A stretch of DNA of 64,000 nucleotides from Alkaliphilus serpentinus (GCF_009017255.1 NZ_WBZB01000008.1:1-64000), one strand, 5' to 3'; shown: positions 16,970 through 26,125, counted from the stretch's first letter. Notes: generated from the letters alone by a model not told the origin. Made by a program: numbers and translations.

Positions 16970-17493
16970 TTTATAAAAATCACATAAATAATTATATATT
17001 CGTTAAAAATAGCATTATAAATATTTGATGCTCAGCAGTTATAGTTAATATTGCACTTTCCTTCACTTCTTCAAGAAATGTCAATGCCTAATACCATGTA
17101 GAGACACCAAAAGTACCGTTACATCTATAAATATCCTGATAAAGATTTTTCACACGGTACTAAATTTACAATTCATTCCAAAATTAATACTTTTTTATTA
17201 CTTCTATGTAAAATTTATTTTCCCTCCCTCAATGGTTCATTACTATTCGTCGATATTCGACATTTTCTTAATATCGTAGGTTTTTATTGCTTGAAATAAA
17301 GTTAACATAATTAAAAAGATGTAAAATATTAAATCTCCAATGGATTTTCCTACAATTTTGGTACCAAGGTTAGGCTCCATATCAAGCTTAATATCCTATG
17401 AAGTACTTGCACTTTGGATTCGACATAACTGAATATAATGGGTATAATAATAGGGATTGATGATATGTAAGTAATAGTATTGGAGGCATTTAA
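16970..17493. other. Intergenic region between divergent units
   Basis: AT-rich DNA without a supportable gene on either strand. An inverted pair AGTACCGT (near 17109) and ACGGTACT (near 17153) spans about 45 bp. The rightmost part holds the promoter of the RNA methyltransferase. No UGA-interrupted frame with a SECIS-like hairpin was seen. Confidence 0.5.
17420..17448 (+). promoter_or_regulatory. Sigma-A promoter of the RNA methyltransferase gene
   Basis: TCGACA (17420-17425), a 17-bp spacer and a perfect TATAAT (17443-17448), 45 bp before the start codon, which has GGAGG upstream. Confidence 0.6.
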
Positions 17494-18636
17494 ATGAATA
17501 AAGTGGAATTGATTGCTACGGCTGCCTTTGGTTTAGAGGCAGTAGTGGCTAGAGAAATTAAGGATTTAGGCTATGAGGATATGATAGTAGAGAATGGTAG
17601 GGTTGTCTTTACTGCTGATTTAGAAGGAATTTGTAAAAGTAACCTATGGCTGAGGACGGCTGACAGGGTTTTATTAAAGGTGGGTGAATTTAAGGCTACT
17701 ACCTTCGATGAGTTATTTGAGAAAACTAAGGCCCTCCCTTGGCATCAATTTATACCAGAAGATGGAGAATTTCCTGTAGTGGGTAAATCCGTAAAGTCTA
17801 AGCTTTTTAGTGTTTCCGATTGTCAGGCCATTGTTAAAAAGGCTGTGGTGGAAAAGCTTAAGGTAAAATATAAAAAAGAGTGGTTTGAGGAAAAGGTAGG
17901 AAAATATAAGATTCAAGTGGCCCTTTTAAAGGATGTTGCCACCTTAACAATTGATACCAGTGGAGATGGCTTACATAAAAGAGGCTATAGAAGCCTTTCT
18001 AATGTTGCTCCCATCAAGGAGACCTTGGCAGCAGGCTTAATTTTATTAAGCTACTGGAAGCCGGATCGGGTTTTAATTGATCCCCTTTGTGGCTCTGGAA
18101 CCATTCCAATTGAGGCTGCCCTGATTGGAAAGAACATCGCCCCGGGTTTAAATCGAAGCTTTGTTTCTGAGGACTGGCCATTAATTCCTAAAAATCTATG
18201 GTGGCAGGCACGAAAGGAAGCCCACGATTTGGCTAAGTATGATCTCCCCTTAAGGATTTATGGTTCGGATGCTGATGGTGAGGTTTTATCCTTGGCAAGA
18301 TATCATATAACAGAGGCTGGTGTGGATGAGGATGTTCATGTGCAGAAGCTAAGGCTTCAGGATTTATCCTCTCGTTTTGAATATGGCTGTATCATTTGCA
18401 ATCCCCCCTATGGCGAGAGGATTGGTGAGAAACGAGAAGTCGAAGCTCTTTATCGTGATATGGGAAAGGTCTTCGGTAAGCTTGACACCTGGAGTCATTA
18501 CATTATAACCTCTAATCCAGATTTTCAAGATCTCTTTGGTAAAAAGGCCGATAAGAAAAGAAAGCTCTATAATGGTAGGATTGAGTGTACTTATTATCAG
18601 TATTATGGACCAAGACCGCCCCGAAAAGTAGACTGA
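17494..18636 (+). CDS. THUMP-domain class I SAM-dependent RNA methyltransferase (RlmL/YpsC family)
   Basis: 380 residues. An N-terminal ferredoxin-like/THUMP RNA-binding region (about 1-160) precedes a Rossmann methyltransferase with the motif DPLCGSGTIPIEAAL (SAM site, about 197-211) and catalytic NPPYGER (about 303). This domain order matches the N-terminal half of E. coli RlmL and stand-alone Firmicute YpsC, which N2-methylate guanine in 23S rRNA; the exact target is inferred. It is monocistronic on the plus strand with its own promoter. The TGA stop lies inside the left end of a ~120-bp hairpin element. Confidence 0.9.
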   Translation: MNKVELIATAAFGLEAVVAREIKDLGYEDMIVENGRVVFTADLEGICKSNLWLRTADRVLLKVGEFKATTFDELFEKTKALPWHQFIPEDGEFPVVGKSVKSKLFSVSDCQAIVKKAVVEKLKVKYKKEWFEEKVGKYKIQVALLKDVATLTIDTSGDGLHKRGYRSLSNVAPIKETLAAGLILLSYWKPDRVLIDPLCGSGTIPIEAALIGKNIAPGLNRSFVSEDWPLIPKNLWWQARKEAHDLAKYDLPLRIYGSDADGEVLSLARYHITEAGVDEDVHVQKLRLQDLSSRFEYGCIICNPPYGERIGEKREVEALYRDMGKVFGKLDTWSHYIITSNPDFQDLFGKKADKKRKLYNGRIECTYYQYYGPRPPRKVD

Positions 18637-18751
18637 TGAAAAACCTCCATATTCTTTGTTACTGCAAAAACCTAGCATCCTCACGTATGTTTTTAATACG
18701 CTGCGGTGCTAGGTTTTCTTGTGCCTCGACTCTAAAGGCTTTTGATCAGTC
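18631..18751. repeat. Hairpin element with near-palindromic ends, copy 1
   Basis: The ends GACTGATGAAAA (18631-18642) and TTTTGATCAGTC (18740-18751) are inverted repeats with one mismatch. Inside is a large hairpin with outer stem AACCTAGCA/TGCTAGGTT (18669-18677/18707-18715) and inner stem CGTAT/ATACG. Related copies lie at 19096-19214 and about 29823-29925. It fills the gap between two convergent genes: the left end contains the methyltransferase stop codon and the right end touches the TAG of the minus-strand gene. Confidence 0.7.
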
Positions 18752-19074
18752 TATAAAATTGTCTCTTCTCTATCTTTTCTTCTTTTTCCCCTTTTCTCCT
18801 TAATTTCACTTGCCTTCTTTTCGATTATCTTCCACATAAATATTCCCCATAACAAACCTCCGATGCTAAAGAGGGGTATGGCATAAAGGGTATCCAGTGA
18901 GAATAAACCCCTTTTAATGGCTGAAAAGGAGAATCCAATATTAAAGAGGGATACCAATATCCTATATATAATTGCTGTAGAAACCCCCCAGCTTAATACT
19001 CCATGCTGTAGGATGTATTTTGTCTTTCCTTTGTTATAGGCTTTTATTAAATTTTCTCTTTGTTTGTTGTCCAT
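18751..19074 (-). CDS. Small two-helix membrane protein, unknown function
   Basis: About 107 residues. A charged N-terminus (DNKQRENLIKAYNKGKTKYI) precedes two hydrophobic segments (about 27-50 and 57-82) and a very basic tail (KRGKRRKDREE). I recognise no family beyond a generic two-helix membrane protein. The frame extends upstream to 19113 into the neighbouring hairpin element, but the ATG at 19074 with GGGGG before it is more credible. The gene is bracketed on both sides by copies of that element. Confidence 0.55.
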   Translation of the reverse strand: MDNKQRENLIKAYNKGKTKYILQHGVLSWGVSTAIIYRILVSLFNIGFSFSAIKRGLFSLDTLYAIPLFSIGGLLWGIFMWKIIEKKASEIKEKRGKRRKDREETIL

Positions 19075-19095
19075 ATTTTTTGCCCCCATTTCAAA

Positions 19096-19214
19096 CCGTT
19101 GAAAAGTCATCATCTTCTTTGTTGCTGCAGCTAGTCAGCATTCTCACGTATTTCTGTATACGCTTCATTCGCTGACTACCTTTGCTTCGCGAATCTAATA
19201 ACTTTTGAACAGTC
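19096..19214. repeat. Hairpin element with near-palindromic ends, copy 2
   Basis: Left end CCGTTGAAAAG and right end CTTTTGAACAGTCT are imperfect inverted repeats. The outer stem TAGTCAGC/GCTGACTA (19132-19139/19171-19178) encloses CGTAT/ATACG. Flanks and inner hairpin match copy 1, while the outer stem has a different sequence but still pairs. The rest of the gap to 19460 is AT-rich leader DNA of the DUF4097 gene. Confidence 0.7.
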
Positions 19215-19460
19215 TGGATTTTATCTGTATTAAAAAGTTATTATAGTCAATTATAATTTATTTTATCAATTTTTCTTAAAGAAGTCATCCTTTATTAGGT
19301 TTTATATGTGTTTGCAATTGGTTCGAAGAGGATTTGTCGAATGATGCAAAATCCTGGTAAAAAAGTCCTAAATTTTTTCCATAAAACTAGGAGGATTTTC
19401 CTATCTTTTTTCTAATATATATAAGAAGGATTTTTATTTATGTACATAGGAGGATTTAAA

Positions 19461-20255
19461 ATGAATTATAATGCTACAGGTGGAATTAAAACCTATTCAT
19501 TACCCTTTCCAATTCACCATAGGGGTATTTCTAACGTCTTTGATCAGCCTGAAATACAGACCCATCATTATATCATTGACGATGCGGAGGTTCATTCAAT
19601 CGAAAATATAAAAAATATTGACCTTCAATGTAAGGGTACTATCGTCCGTTTAATCCCTACCACCGAAGGGGATATAAAAATCCACCTTTACGGAAAAATC
19701 TCTTCTTCGGAGGCCTATATAACCCCCAGCCTGTTGACGGCTGTAGAGGATGGATTTCTTTATGGTGAAATCAAACACTACGAGAGCCCTCTATTGCATA
19801 TAGAATCCGACTTATGTTTAGACATTTCTATCCCAAGGGAATATAAAGAAGATATTGAAATTGAGAATTCCTATGGTAACCTGATGGTTGATGAAATTCA
19901 ACACATTAAATCCTTTTCCTTTAAAACCATAACGGGATCTATTGATATCCAACGGCTTCTATCAAAGGAAACTAAGTTAGAAACCGTTACAGGCAATATT
20001 CAATTACAGCAGGTTGAATCCAATCTTAATATAGAAACCGTTACTGGAGCCGTTGCCATAGAGGTTGCAAATAGTGAAAAAGTCCTTAGTATAAAGACAA
20101 CTACAGGCAACTGTGATATTATCCTATCAAAAAATTCTAATGTTAATCCAAGCTTTAAAACCGTGACAGGAAGGATAAACACCAAATACAACGAAGGGGA
20201 TTCTAGCATAAATCTAGAAACCATAACCGGAGCCTTTAATATTACATATAAATAA
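19461..20255 (+). CDS. DUF4097-family beta-repeat protein
   Basis: 264 residues. The C-terminal half repeats a ~20-residue beta unit with the signature [KE]T-[VIT]-TG (KTITGSIDI, ETVTGNIQL, ETVTGAVAI, KTTTGNCDI, KTVTGRINT, ETITGAFNI), typical of the DUF4097 'putative adhesin' right-handed beta-helix. No signal peptide or membrane segment is visible, so it may be cytoplasmic; such proteins often accompany anti-sigma or stress systems, but none is adjacent. The start at 19461 is chosen because AGGAGG lies 7 bases upstream; the frame itself opens at 19440. A strong terminator follows. Confidence 0.8.
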   Translation: MNYNATGGIKTYSLPFPIHHRGISNVFDQPEIQTHHYIIDDAEVHSIENIKNIDLQCKGTIVRLIPTTEGDIKIHLYGKISSSEAYITPSLLTAVEDGFLYGEIKHYESPLLHIESDLCLDISIPREYKEDIEIENSYGNLMVDEIQHIKSFSFKTITGSIDIQRLLSKETKLETVTGNIQLQQVESNLNIETVTGAVAIEVANSEKVLSIKTTTGNCDIILSKNSNVNPSFKTVTGRINTKYNEGDSSINLETITGAFNITYK

Positions 20256-20260
20256 AATAA

Positions 20261-20286
20261 GATAAGTCAGCCGACTTATCTTTTTT
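20261..20286 (+). terminator. Terminator between convergent genes
   Basis: GATAAGTC-AGCC-GACTTATC followed by six T. The reverse strand is also T-rich, so it probably serves both flanking genes. Confidence 0.85.
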
Positions 20287-20297
20287 ACTTACACTAT

Positions 20298-21377
20298 TTA
20301 TTCTTCAAATCTTATTGGTATTCTTAATCGTTGAAGAAAAATTCCATTCTGGGCACTGAACTCCCCAACCTCTAAAAATCCCGTGTCGTCTTTTGGAGGT
20401 TGAAAAATGATTTTTTCATCGAAGGCACCCCATTGTGGCCCGCCTGCATCGGCTTGAAGGAACTCCTCATGGATGACTTTGTCGTAGGCATCTAAGATTC
20501 TAATTACAAAGGCCCCTTCAAAGGCTATAATCCTCCCCTTTACTCTAAAATTACTATCGATTTTATCATCCTCCAAGGGGGTTTCCAGCACTGCATATAC
20601 AAATTCCTCTTCAGTGTTTAAGATTTCCTTCTGTTGGTCTATAACGTCATATCTACTGGCTTCTTTGGTATAAACCTTTAAATATACCGTAGGATAGATT
20701 AGGGCTTCAGTTACTACTTGTCCTTCCTCTGGCTCTGTAAATTCCACATGAATTCTTCTAGGGTACTCTTCTTCAACATAGCCTTTAACCTCAATATCAT
20801 AGCCTCCAGTGGGTTTTTCCCCTGCGTCAACTCTAATAAAGGTGGCATTGGGATGTTGATAGACATAGGCTGCTTTTTCTTTTCGATTAAATTCCTTAAA
20901 CCAATCCATTGCATTGCTGGGCACATGCTCCTCTTCTAGGATGGCTAGCTTTTGTGGTCTATTATCTTCTATAAATTCTACCAACTCCTTAGAGGTGACA
21001 ACATATTCTCTTCCTTGGGGGCCAAGCCTAATTCGTTCCTCTGAGTCTATAAGACATATTAAAAGCTGATTGCTGCCTTCTATTTCTCTATTTAAGGTAA
21101 GCTTTATTCCCCTAAGACACTTAGGATCATCTATTTTTGCTTCTAGGTTTATGGGAGGAATTTTGCTTATTAAATCTGCAAGGGTTTCAGTCTTATTACT
21201 GTGGGTTTCCTTTAAAGATTTTTCTCCATCCCAATATATTTGAAAGTCTTGAATGGACTCTGCCTTCAATTGACTATATGGATATTCCTCTTGATTAGGT
21301 AGGGGAGAATCCTTAATCTGACAGCCAGATACAATTAGAAGTGACATGATGATTAATCCAAACCTACTAAGCTTCAT
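20298..21377 (-). CDS. Lipoprotein with C-terminal Gmad2 (spore-germination-associated Ig-like) domain
   Basis: About 359 residues with a lipoprotein signal (MKLSRFGLIIMSLLIVSGC). The C-terminal ~90 residues (from FRVKGRIIAFEGAFVIRILD to QRLRIPIRFEE) match the Gmad2 Ig-like domain seen in bacterial spore-germination and envelope lipoproteins. The middle (AKIDDPKCLRGIKLTLNREI..., GREYVVTSKELVEFIE) may be a second small globular domain I cannot name. The start at 21377 is preceded by GGGAGG; the longer frame to 21419 lacks a site. It is monocistronic. A role in spore germination or the envelope is suggested only by domain association. Confidence 0.7.
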   Translation of the reverse strand: MKLSRFGLIIMSLLIVSGCQIKDSPLPNQEEYPYSQLKAESIQDFQIYWDGEKSLKETHSNKTETLADLISKIPPINLEAKIDDPKCLRGIKLTLNREIEGSNQLLICLIDSEERIRLGPQGREYVVTSKELVEFIEDNRPQKLAILEEEHVPSNAMDWFKEFNRKEKAAYVYQHPNATFIRVDAGEKPTGGYDIEVKGYVEEEYPRRIHVEFTEPEEGQVVTEALIYPTVYLKVYTKEASRYDVIDQQKEILNTEEEFVYAVLETPLEDDKIDSNFRVKGRIIAFEGAFVIRILDAYDKVIHEEFLQADAGGPQWGAFDEKIIFQPPKDDTGFLEVGEFSAQNGIFLQRLRIPIRFEE

Positions 21378-21479
21378 AAGCTGACACCTCCCGTTTACAA
21401 TATATCTATAGTTTACCACTGGCTAAGGGTTTTAAACCCTTAGATTGTTGAAAAACATAGTAAAACCTAGATATGATTA

Positions 21480-22916
21480 TTAGGAGCTTAATTTCCCTTC
21501 CAATAGCTCCTTTGCTGTTTTGGGGTTTGCTTGTCCTCCTGTTTCCTTCATTACCTGCCCCATTAAATAACCTAGAGCTTGCTTCTTACCATCTCTAAAA
21601 TCCTCTACTGATTGCGGGTTCGAGGCTAAAACTTTATCAATTATAGCTTCCAACTCAGCCTCACCACTGATTTGCTTTAAGCCCTTCTCTTCTATTATTT
21701 CTAGCGGTTTTTTACCAGTGTAAAACATTTCTTCAAAAACCTCTTTAGCAATCTTACCGCTTATTCTACCCTCATCCACCAATTGAATAAGGCTTCCTAA
21801 GGTTTCTGGTTCTACTGGTATGGCATAGCTATCTATTTCCTTTTCCTTTAACAGCCTTAATAGGTCTCCCAATACCCAGTTGGCAACTGCTTTAGGTTCT
21901 CCTGCCTTTGCTACTGTAGCCTCATAAAAGGTGGCTAAGGCCTTATCCCCTACCAGAATTTCAAGCTCTTTATCGGTTAAGCCATAATCCCCTTTGAATC
22001 TGATGGTTTTCTCATGGGGTAGCTCTGGCAAAGTATCTCCTATTTCTTTAACCATTGCTTCTTGAAGGATAATGGGTTTTAAGTCGGGCTCAGGGAAATA
22101 CCTGTAGTCGTGGGCATCCTCCTTACTCCTCATGGGAATGGTTCTTCCTTTACCGCTATCCCATCTTCTGGTTTCCTGGATAACCTTATGGCCCTCCCCA
22201 AATTGATAAAGCTCCAATTGTCTTTTTTCTTCCTTTTCCATGGCTTTAAGAAGCTCTTTAAAGGAGTTCATATTCTTAATTTCCACCTTAGAGTTCAATT
22301 CCTTTTGTCCGTGGTTTCTGACGGATATGTTGGCATCACAGCGAAGGGAGCCCTGCTCCATTCTACAATCGGATATTCCAGCATACTCAAGGATTGCCTT
22401 TAGAGCCTTCACATAGGCAACTGCCTCTTTAGGAGATCTTAAATCCGCCTCTGATACAATCTCAATTAAGGGAACCCCCACCCTATTGTAATCAATTAGG
22501 GAGTTAGGCTCATCCTCAAGATGGATTAGCTTTCCTGCATCCTCTTCTATATGGATTCTATTGATTCGAATTTCCTTCTTTTCTCCTTCTACATCAATTT
22601 CAATCCATCCATCCTTACATATGGGAAGGTCGTATTGAGAAATTTGATAAGCCTTTGGTAAATCAGGATAAAAGTAGTTTTTTCTATCCATTTTGCTGTA
22701 AAGGTTTATTTCGCAGTTTAATGCCAATCCCGCCTTTATTGCTAATGTTATTACTTCTTGATTCATCACCGGTAGGGTGCCTGGTAAACCTAAGCATATG
22801 GGGCAGGTATGATGATTTGGAGGTGCACCAAATTCCGTTGGACAGCTACAAAATATTTTAGATTTTGTTTCAAGTTCTGCGTGGATTTCCATCCCTATAA
22901 TGGTTTCCCAAAGCAT
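21480..22916 (-). CDS. gatB: Asp-tRNA(Asn)/Glu-tRNA(Gln) amidotransferase subunit B
   Basis: 478 residues, the full family length. It opens with WETIIGMEIHAELETKSKIFCSCP and a zinc-binding Cys set (CSCPTEFGAPPNHHTCPIC). The conserved GVPLIEIVSEADLRSPKEA kinase-like segment and the C-terminal YqeY/helical tail domain (VEDFRDGKKQALGYLMGQVMK) are present. It activates the mischarged aminoacyl-tRNA side chain with ATP and receives ammonia from GatA. Its start codon overlaps the gatA stop. It is last in the aspS-gatC-gatA-gatB operon behind a T-box. Confidence 0.97.
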   Translation of the reverse strand: MLWETIIGMEIHAELETKSKIFCSCPTEFGAPPNHHTCPICLGLPGTLPVMNQEVITLAIKAGLALNCEINLYSKMDRKNYFYPDLPKAYQISQYDLPICKDGWIEIDVEGEKKEIRINRIHIEEDAGKLIHLEDEPNSLIDYNRVGVPLIEIVSEADLRSPKEAVAYVKALKAILEYAGISDCRMEQGSLRCDANISVRNHGQKELNSKVEIKNMNSFKELLKAMEKEEKRQLELYQFGEGHKVIQETRRWDSGKGRTIPMRSKEDAHDYRYFPEPDLKPIILQEAMVKEIGDTLPELPHEKTIRFKGDYGLTDKELEILVGDKALATFYEATVAKAGEPKAVANWVLGDLLRLLKEKEIDSYAIPVEPETLGSLIQLVDEGRISGKIAKEVFEEMFYTGKKPLEIIEEKGLKQISGEAELEAIIDKVLASNPQSVEDFRDGKKQALGYLMGQVMKETGGQANPKTAKELLEGKLSS

Positions 22917-24376
22917 TATACCTCCTCCTTTCTGATGGGACTTTTTAGACCAATTTCCTGCTCTAGCTGGTGGGCGGCCCTAAGAAGGGTTGCCTCTGAG
23001 TAATGATTGCCAATAAGCTGTAGCCCTATTGGTAAGCCCTCCTTACTAAAGCCACAGGGCATAGACAATGCTGGGAGTTCTGCAAGATTTATATTTATGG
23101 TATAAATATCTCCTAGGTACATCTCTAGAGGATCGTTGGTTTTCTCCCCCTTTAAGAAGGGAAGTATTGGTGTGGTGGGAGAGATGATTAAGTCATAATC
23201 CTTAAAGATTTCTTGATATTGTAGGCTAATGATTTTTCTTAGCTTTTGTGCTTTGTTATAGTAGGCATCATAATATCCTGAGGATAGGGCATAGGTTCCC
23301 ATCATAATTCTCCTTTTTACCTCCTTACCAAAGGCTTCACTTCTGCTCTTCTCCATTAGCTCCTCTATTTTTTCATATTCCTTTGTCCTATAGCCGTACC
23401 TTACCCCATCAAATCTAGCTAGGTTTGAGCTGGCCTCTGCTGAAGAAATAAGGTAATAGGCAGCTAAGCTTTCCTCCATCAAGGGCAGGGAGACCTCTTC
23501 AACTATGGCCCCTAGCCTTTCATATCTTTCTATAGAAGCTCTGATACTATCCGCAATTTCGGGATCTAGACCCTTAGTATGGAAAAATTCCTTGGGTACT
23601 GCCATTCTCAATCCCTTTACTCCTTTTTCAAGACTTTCTAAGTAGCTTGAAGCTTCTCCCTTGTAGCTGGTGCTATCCATGGGATCATGACCCTGAAGGA
23701 CCTCTAGGCTTATGGCTGAATCCTTAACGGTTCTGGTTATGGGGCCTATTTGATCCAGGGAGGAGGCAAAGGCGATTAAACCAAATCTTGAAACAAGACC
23801 GTAAGTTGGCTTTAAGCCCACTACTCCACAGAAGGCTGCTGGTTGTCTAATGGAGCCTCCAGTATCCGAACCCAAGGACATTACCGACATTTCTGCTGCC
23901 ACCACTGCTGCCGAACCCCCAGAGGAGCCTCCAGGAACTCTTTTAGTGTCCCAAGGGTTACTGGTTACTTTAAAGGCAGAATTTTCGTTGGAGGAGCCCA
24001 TAGCAAATTCGTCCATATTGGTTTTACCAATGATGATGGCATCCTCATCCCAAAGTTTTTTAATAACGGTTGCATCATAGGGTGGGATATAATCTTCTAG
24101 CATCCTTGAGGCGCAGGTGGTTTTCATCCCATCGGTGGAGATATTATCTTTAATTGCAACAGGAACCCCTGCAAGTCTTCCTAGCTTCTCACCTTTTTTT
24201 CTCTTCTGGTCAATAGATCTCGCCCTCTCCAAGGCCTCATCCCTACATAGGGTTAAAAATCCATTGACCTCCGGTTCCCTTTCCTCTATTCTTTTGTAAA
24301 ATTGAAGGATGATTTCTTCAGTTAATCTTTCCCCTCCCTCAATGGCTGATTTTATAGCATCTATTGTAATTGTCAT
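22916..24376 (-). CDS. gatA: Asp-tRNA(Asn)/Glu-tRNA(Gln) amidotransferase subunit A
   Basis: Glutaminase of the amidase-signature family, 486 residues. The Ser-cisSer-Lys triad is visible: Lys in VAIKDNISTDG (about 78), Ser in GGSSGGSAA (about 153) and Ser in GSDTGGSIRQPAAF (about 177). It releases ammonia from glutamine and channels it to GatB. It lies 12 bp downstream of gatC and its stop overlaps the gatB start by a base, so translation is coupled. No irregularity seen. Confidence 0.97.
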   Translation of the reverse strand: MTITIDAIKSAIEGGERLTEEIILQFYKRIEEREPEVNGFLTLCRDEALERARSIDQKRKKGEKLGRLAGVPVAIKDNISTDGMKTTCASRMLEDYIPPYDATVIKKLWDEDAIIIGKTNMDEFAMGSSNENSAFKVTSNPWDTKRVPGGSSGGSAAVVAAEMSVMSLGSDTGGSIRQPAAFCGVVGLKPTYGLVSRFGLIAFASSLDQIGPITRTVKDSAISLEVLQGHDPMDSTSYKGEASSYLESLEKGVKGLRMAVPKEFFHTKGLDPEIADSIRASIERYERLGAIVEEVSLPLMEESLAAYYLISSAEASSNLARFDGVRYGYRTKEYEKIEELMEKSRSEAFGKEVKRRIMMGTYALSSGYYDAYYNKAQKLRKIISLQYQEIFKDYDLIISPTTPILPFLKGEKTNDPLEMYLGDIYTININLAELPALSMPCGFSKEGLPIGLQLIGNHYSEATLLRAAHQLEQEIGLKSPIRKEEV

Positions 24377-24388
24377 GTTATCCCTCCT

Positions 24389-24676
24389 CTATTCAATAAT
24401 CTTTGGTACCTTTATATAGCCCTCCTTTAAATCAAGGGTATTTTGAAATAGTTTTTTCTTATCTTCAAATACCCTCTCTTCATCTTTTCTGAGATGGGGT
24501 GCTTCAGTTGTTTTAAAGGTTTCACCCATAATCCCCTCAACATCTACACCTCTTATTGCATCAAAGTTGCTAAGAATCTTCTCAAAGTCCTCTGTCATTT
24601 TATCTGCTTCTTCTTCGGTTAAGTGTAGCTTTGCCAGCTTGGCTATATAGTGAACCTCTTCCTTAGATATTTTCAT
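24389..24676 (-). CDS. gatC: Asp-tRNA(Asn)/Glu-tRNA(Gln) amidotransferase subunit C
   Basis: The 95-residue assembly subunit wraps around GatA and GatB. The family pattern VHYIAKLAKLHLTEEEADKMTEDFEKILSNFDAI is plain, as is the C-terminal LRKDE segment. It has the usual length for Firmicutes. It follows aspS with a 159-bp gap that holds short AT-rich repeats (GTTGAAT units) rather than a gene. Confidence 0.95.
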   Translation of the reverse strand: MKISKEEVHYIAKLAKLHLTEEEADKMTEDFEKILSNFDAIRGVDVEGIMGETFKTTEAPHLRKDEERVFEDKKKLFQNTLDLKEGYIKVPKIIE

Positions 24677-24835
24677 GTAGTTAAACCTCCCTTTGAATGA
24701 ATGTTAAATGTTGAATGTTGAATGTTGAATTGATGTTGAAATTTGCATTAGCAAATTTCATAACCTATTACTTATTCCTTATTACCTATTACCTGTTTGT
24801 CTCTATAATCTCTCATCTCTCATCTTTAAACTTTA

Positions 24836-26125
24836 TCATGGTGTTATCCTCTTCAAATCCCTTGGCAATAGGGTTGCCTGTCTTATGTTATCTAAATCTA
24901 GGATTTTCATTGTGATTCTTTCTAGACCTATGGCAAAGCCTCCATGGGGGGGCATTCCGTATTTAAAGGTGTTTAGGTAAAAGTCGAAGTCCTCTGGGTT
25001 TAAGTCAAAGGCCAGCATGTTCTCCCTTAGCCTAGTATATTGATGAATTCTTTGGCCACCCGTGGTAATTTCTAATCCCTTATAGATTAAATCGAAGCTT
25101 TTTGTCATTCCAGGCAAGCCATCATCCGGCATTGTATAGACAGGTCTTTTAGATGCTGGATACTTCGTTAGAAAAACAAAGTCGCTATCGAACTTTTCCT
25201 TTATATACCTGGAGAATATCCCTTCACCTTCGGCATCAAGGTTTCCTTGGGGAGATTTCTTTTGATAACCCTCTAATAGAACTCTTTGGGCCTCCTCCAA
25301 GGGTATTCTCGGAATTTCTTTAATCTCTGGTAGCTCTATACCCAGCAGCTGAAGCTCATATCCACAGGTTTCCTTTAAATGGGGAAAGAGAGATCTTAAA
25401 AAGGCTTCCTCTAAATCCATTAAATCCCCTTCATCATCGATAAAGCCTATTTCAACATCTAGGCTTACATACTCATTGAGATGTCTCCAGGTGTTATGAA
25501 GCTCTGCCCTATAGGCATGACCTATCTCGAATACCCTCTCAAAGCCTGCACCTACCATCATCTGCTTGTAGAATTGTGGGCTTTGGGCTAGAAATGCCCT
25601 TCTATCAAAATAGTTCACTGTAAACATTTCCGAACCCCCCTCAGTACCAGAGGCAATAATCTTTGGGGTATGGATTTCAGAAAAATGTTGGGACTTCAGG
25701 AAGGTTCTAAAGGCTTCAACAATTTCCTCCTGGACCTTAAAGGGGGCCCTTACCTTAGGGGATCTAAGGCTTATAGTCCTCTCATTCAATTGAGTTTCTA
25801 AATGGGCATCGATTACTCCATTGTTGATGGCAAAGGGAAGAACCTCATAATCTCCTTGCCCCACAACTGTTATCCGTGTGGTCTTAATTTCCAGTCCTCC
25901 AGCAGCCTTTGGATTCTCTTCTACACAGCCTTCCACCTCGATGGCCATCTCTAATCTTAAGCCTTCTCTAAGGTTCTTTTCCACCACCAGCTGAAGGATT
26001 CCTGTTTTATCCCTTAGCTGAATAAAGCTTATTTGACCTACATCATATATTTTGTGAATCCAACCCTTCAGCAGTATGGCCTTTTCTAAATATTCTCTTA
26101 CATCTTTAACGTATACCCTTTTCAT
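24836..26125 (-). CDS. aspS: Aspartyl-tRNA synthetase, archaeal-type (probably non-discriminating)
   Basis: 429 residues, far shorter than the ~590-residue bacterial AspRS and without its GAD insertion domain, so of archaeal/eukaryal type. An N-terminal OB anticodon-binding domain (LKGWIHKIYDVGQISFIQLRD) is followed by the class II core with motif 2 (FEIGHAYRAELHNTWRHLNEY) and motif 3 (GGFAIGLERITMKIL). Co-transcription with gatCAB implies that it charges tRNA-Asn with Asp for amidation, as described for AspRS2 of clostridia; this is inferred. The T-box just upstream controls it. Confidence 0.93.
   Translation of the reverse strand: MKRVYVKDVREYLEKAILLKGWIHKIYDVGQISFIQLRDKTGILQLVVEKNLREGLRLEMAIEVEGCVEENPKAAGGLEIKTTRITVVGQGDYEVLPFAINNGVIDAHLETQLNERTISLRSPKVRAPFKVQEEIVEAFRTFLKSQHFSEIHTPKIIASGTEGGSEMFTVNYFDRRAFLAQSPQFYKQMMVGAGFERVFEIGHAYRAELHNTWRHLNEYVSLDVEIGFIDDEGDLMDLEEAFLRSLFPHLKETCGYELQLLGIELPEIKEIPRIPLEEAQRVLLEGYQKKSPQGNLDAEGEGIFSRYIKEKFDSDFVFLTKYPASKRPVYTMPDDGLPGMTKSFDLIYKGLEITTGGQRIHQYTRLRENMLAFDLNPEDFDFYLNTFKYGMPPHGGFAIGLERITMKILDLDNIRQATLLPRDLKRITP

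Noticed and set aside
17109-17160. AGTACCGT...ACGGTACT inverted pair as a terminator or operator
   Set aside because: The arms are 8 bp with a ~36-nt spacer, no T-run and no adjacent promoter; too weak to assign.
18364-18684. Minus-strand ORF of 106 codons
   Set aside because: It overlaps the catalytic half of the RNA methyltransferase and the hairpin element; no family resemblance.
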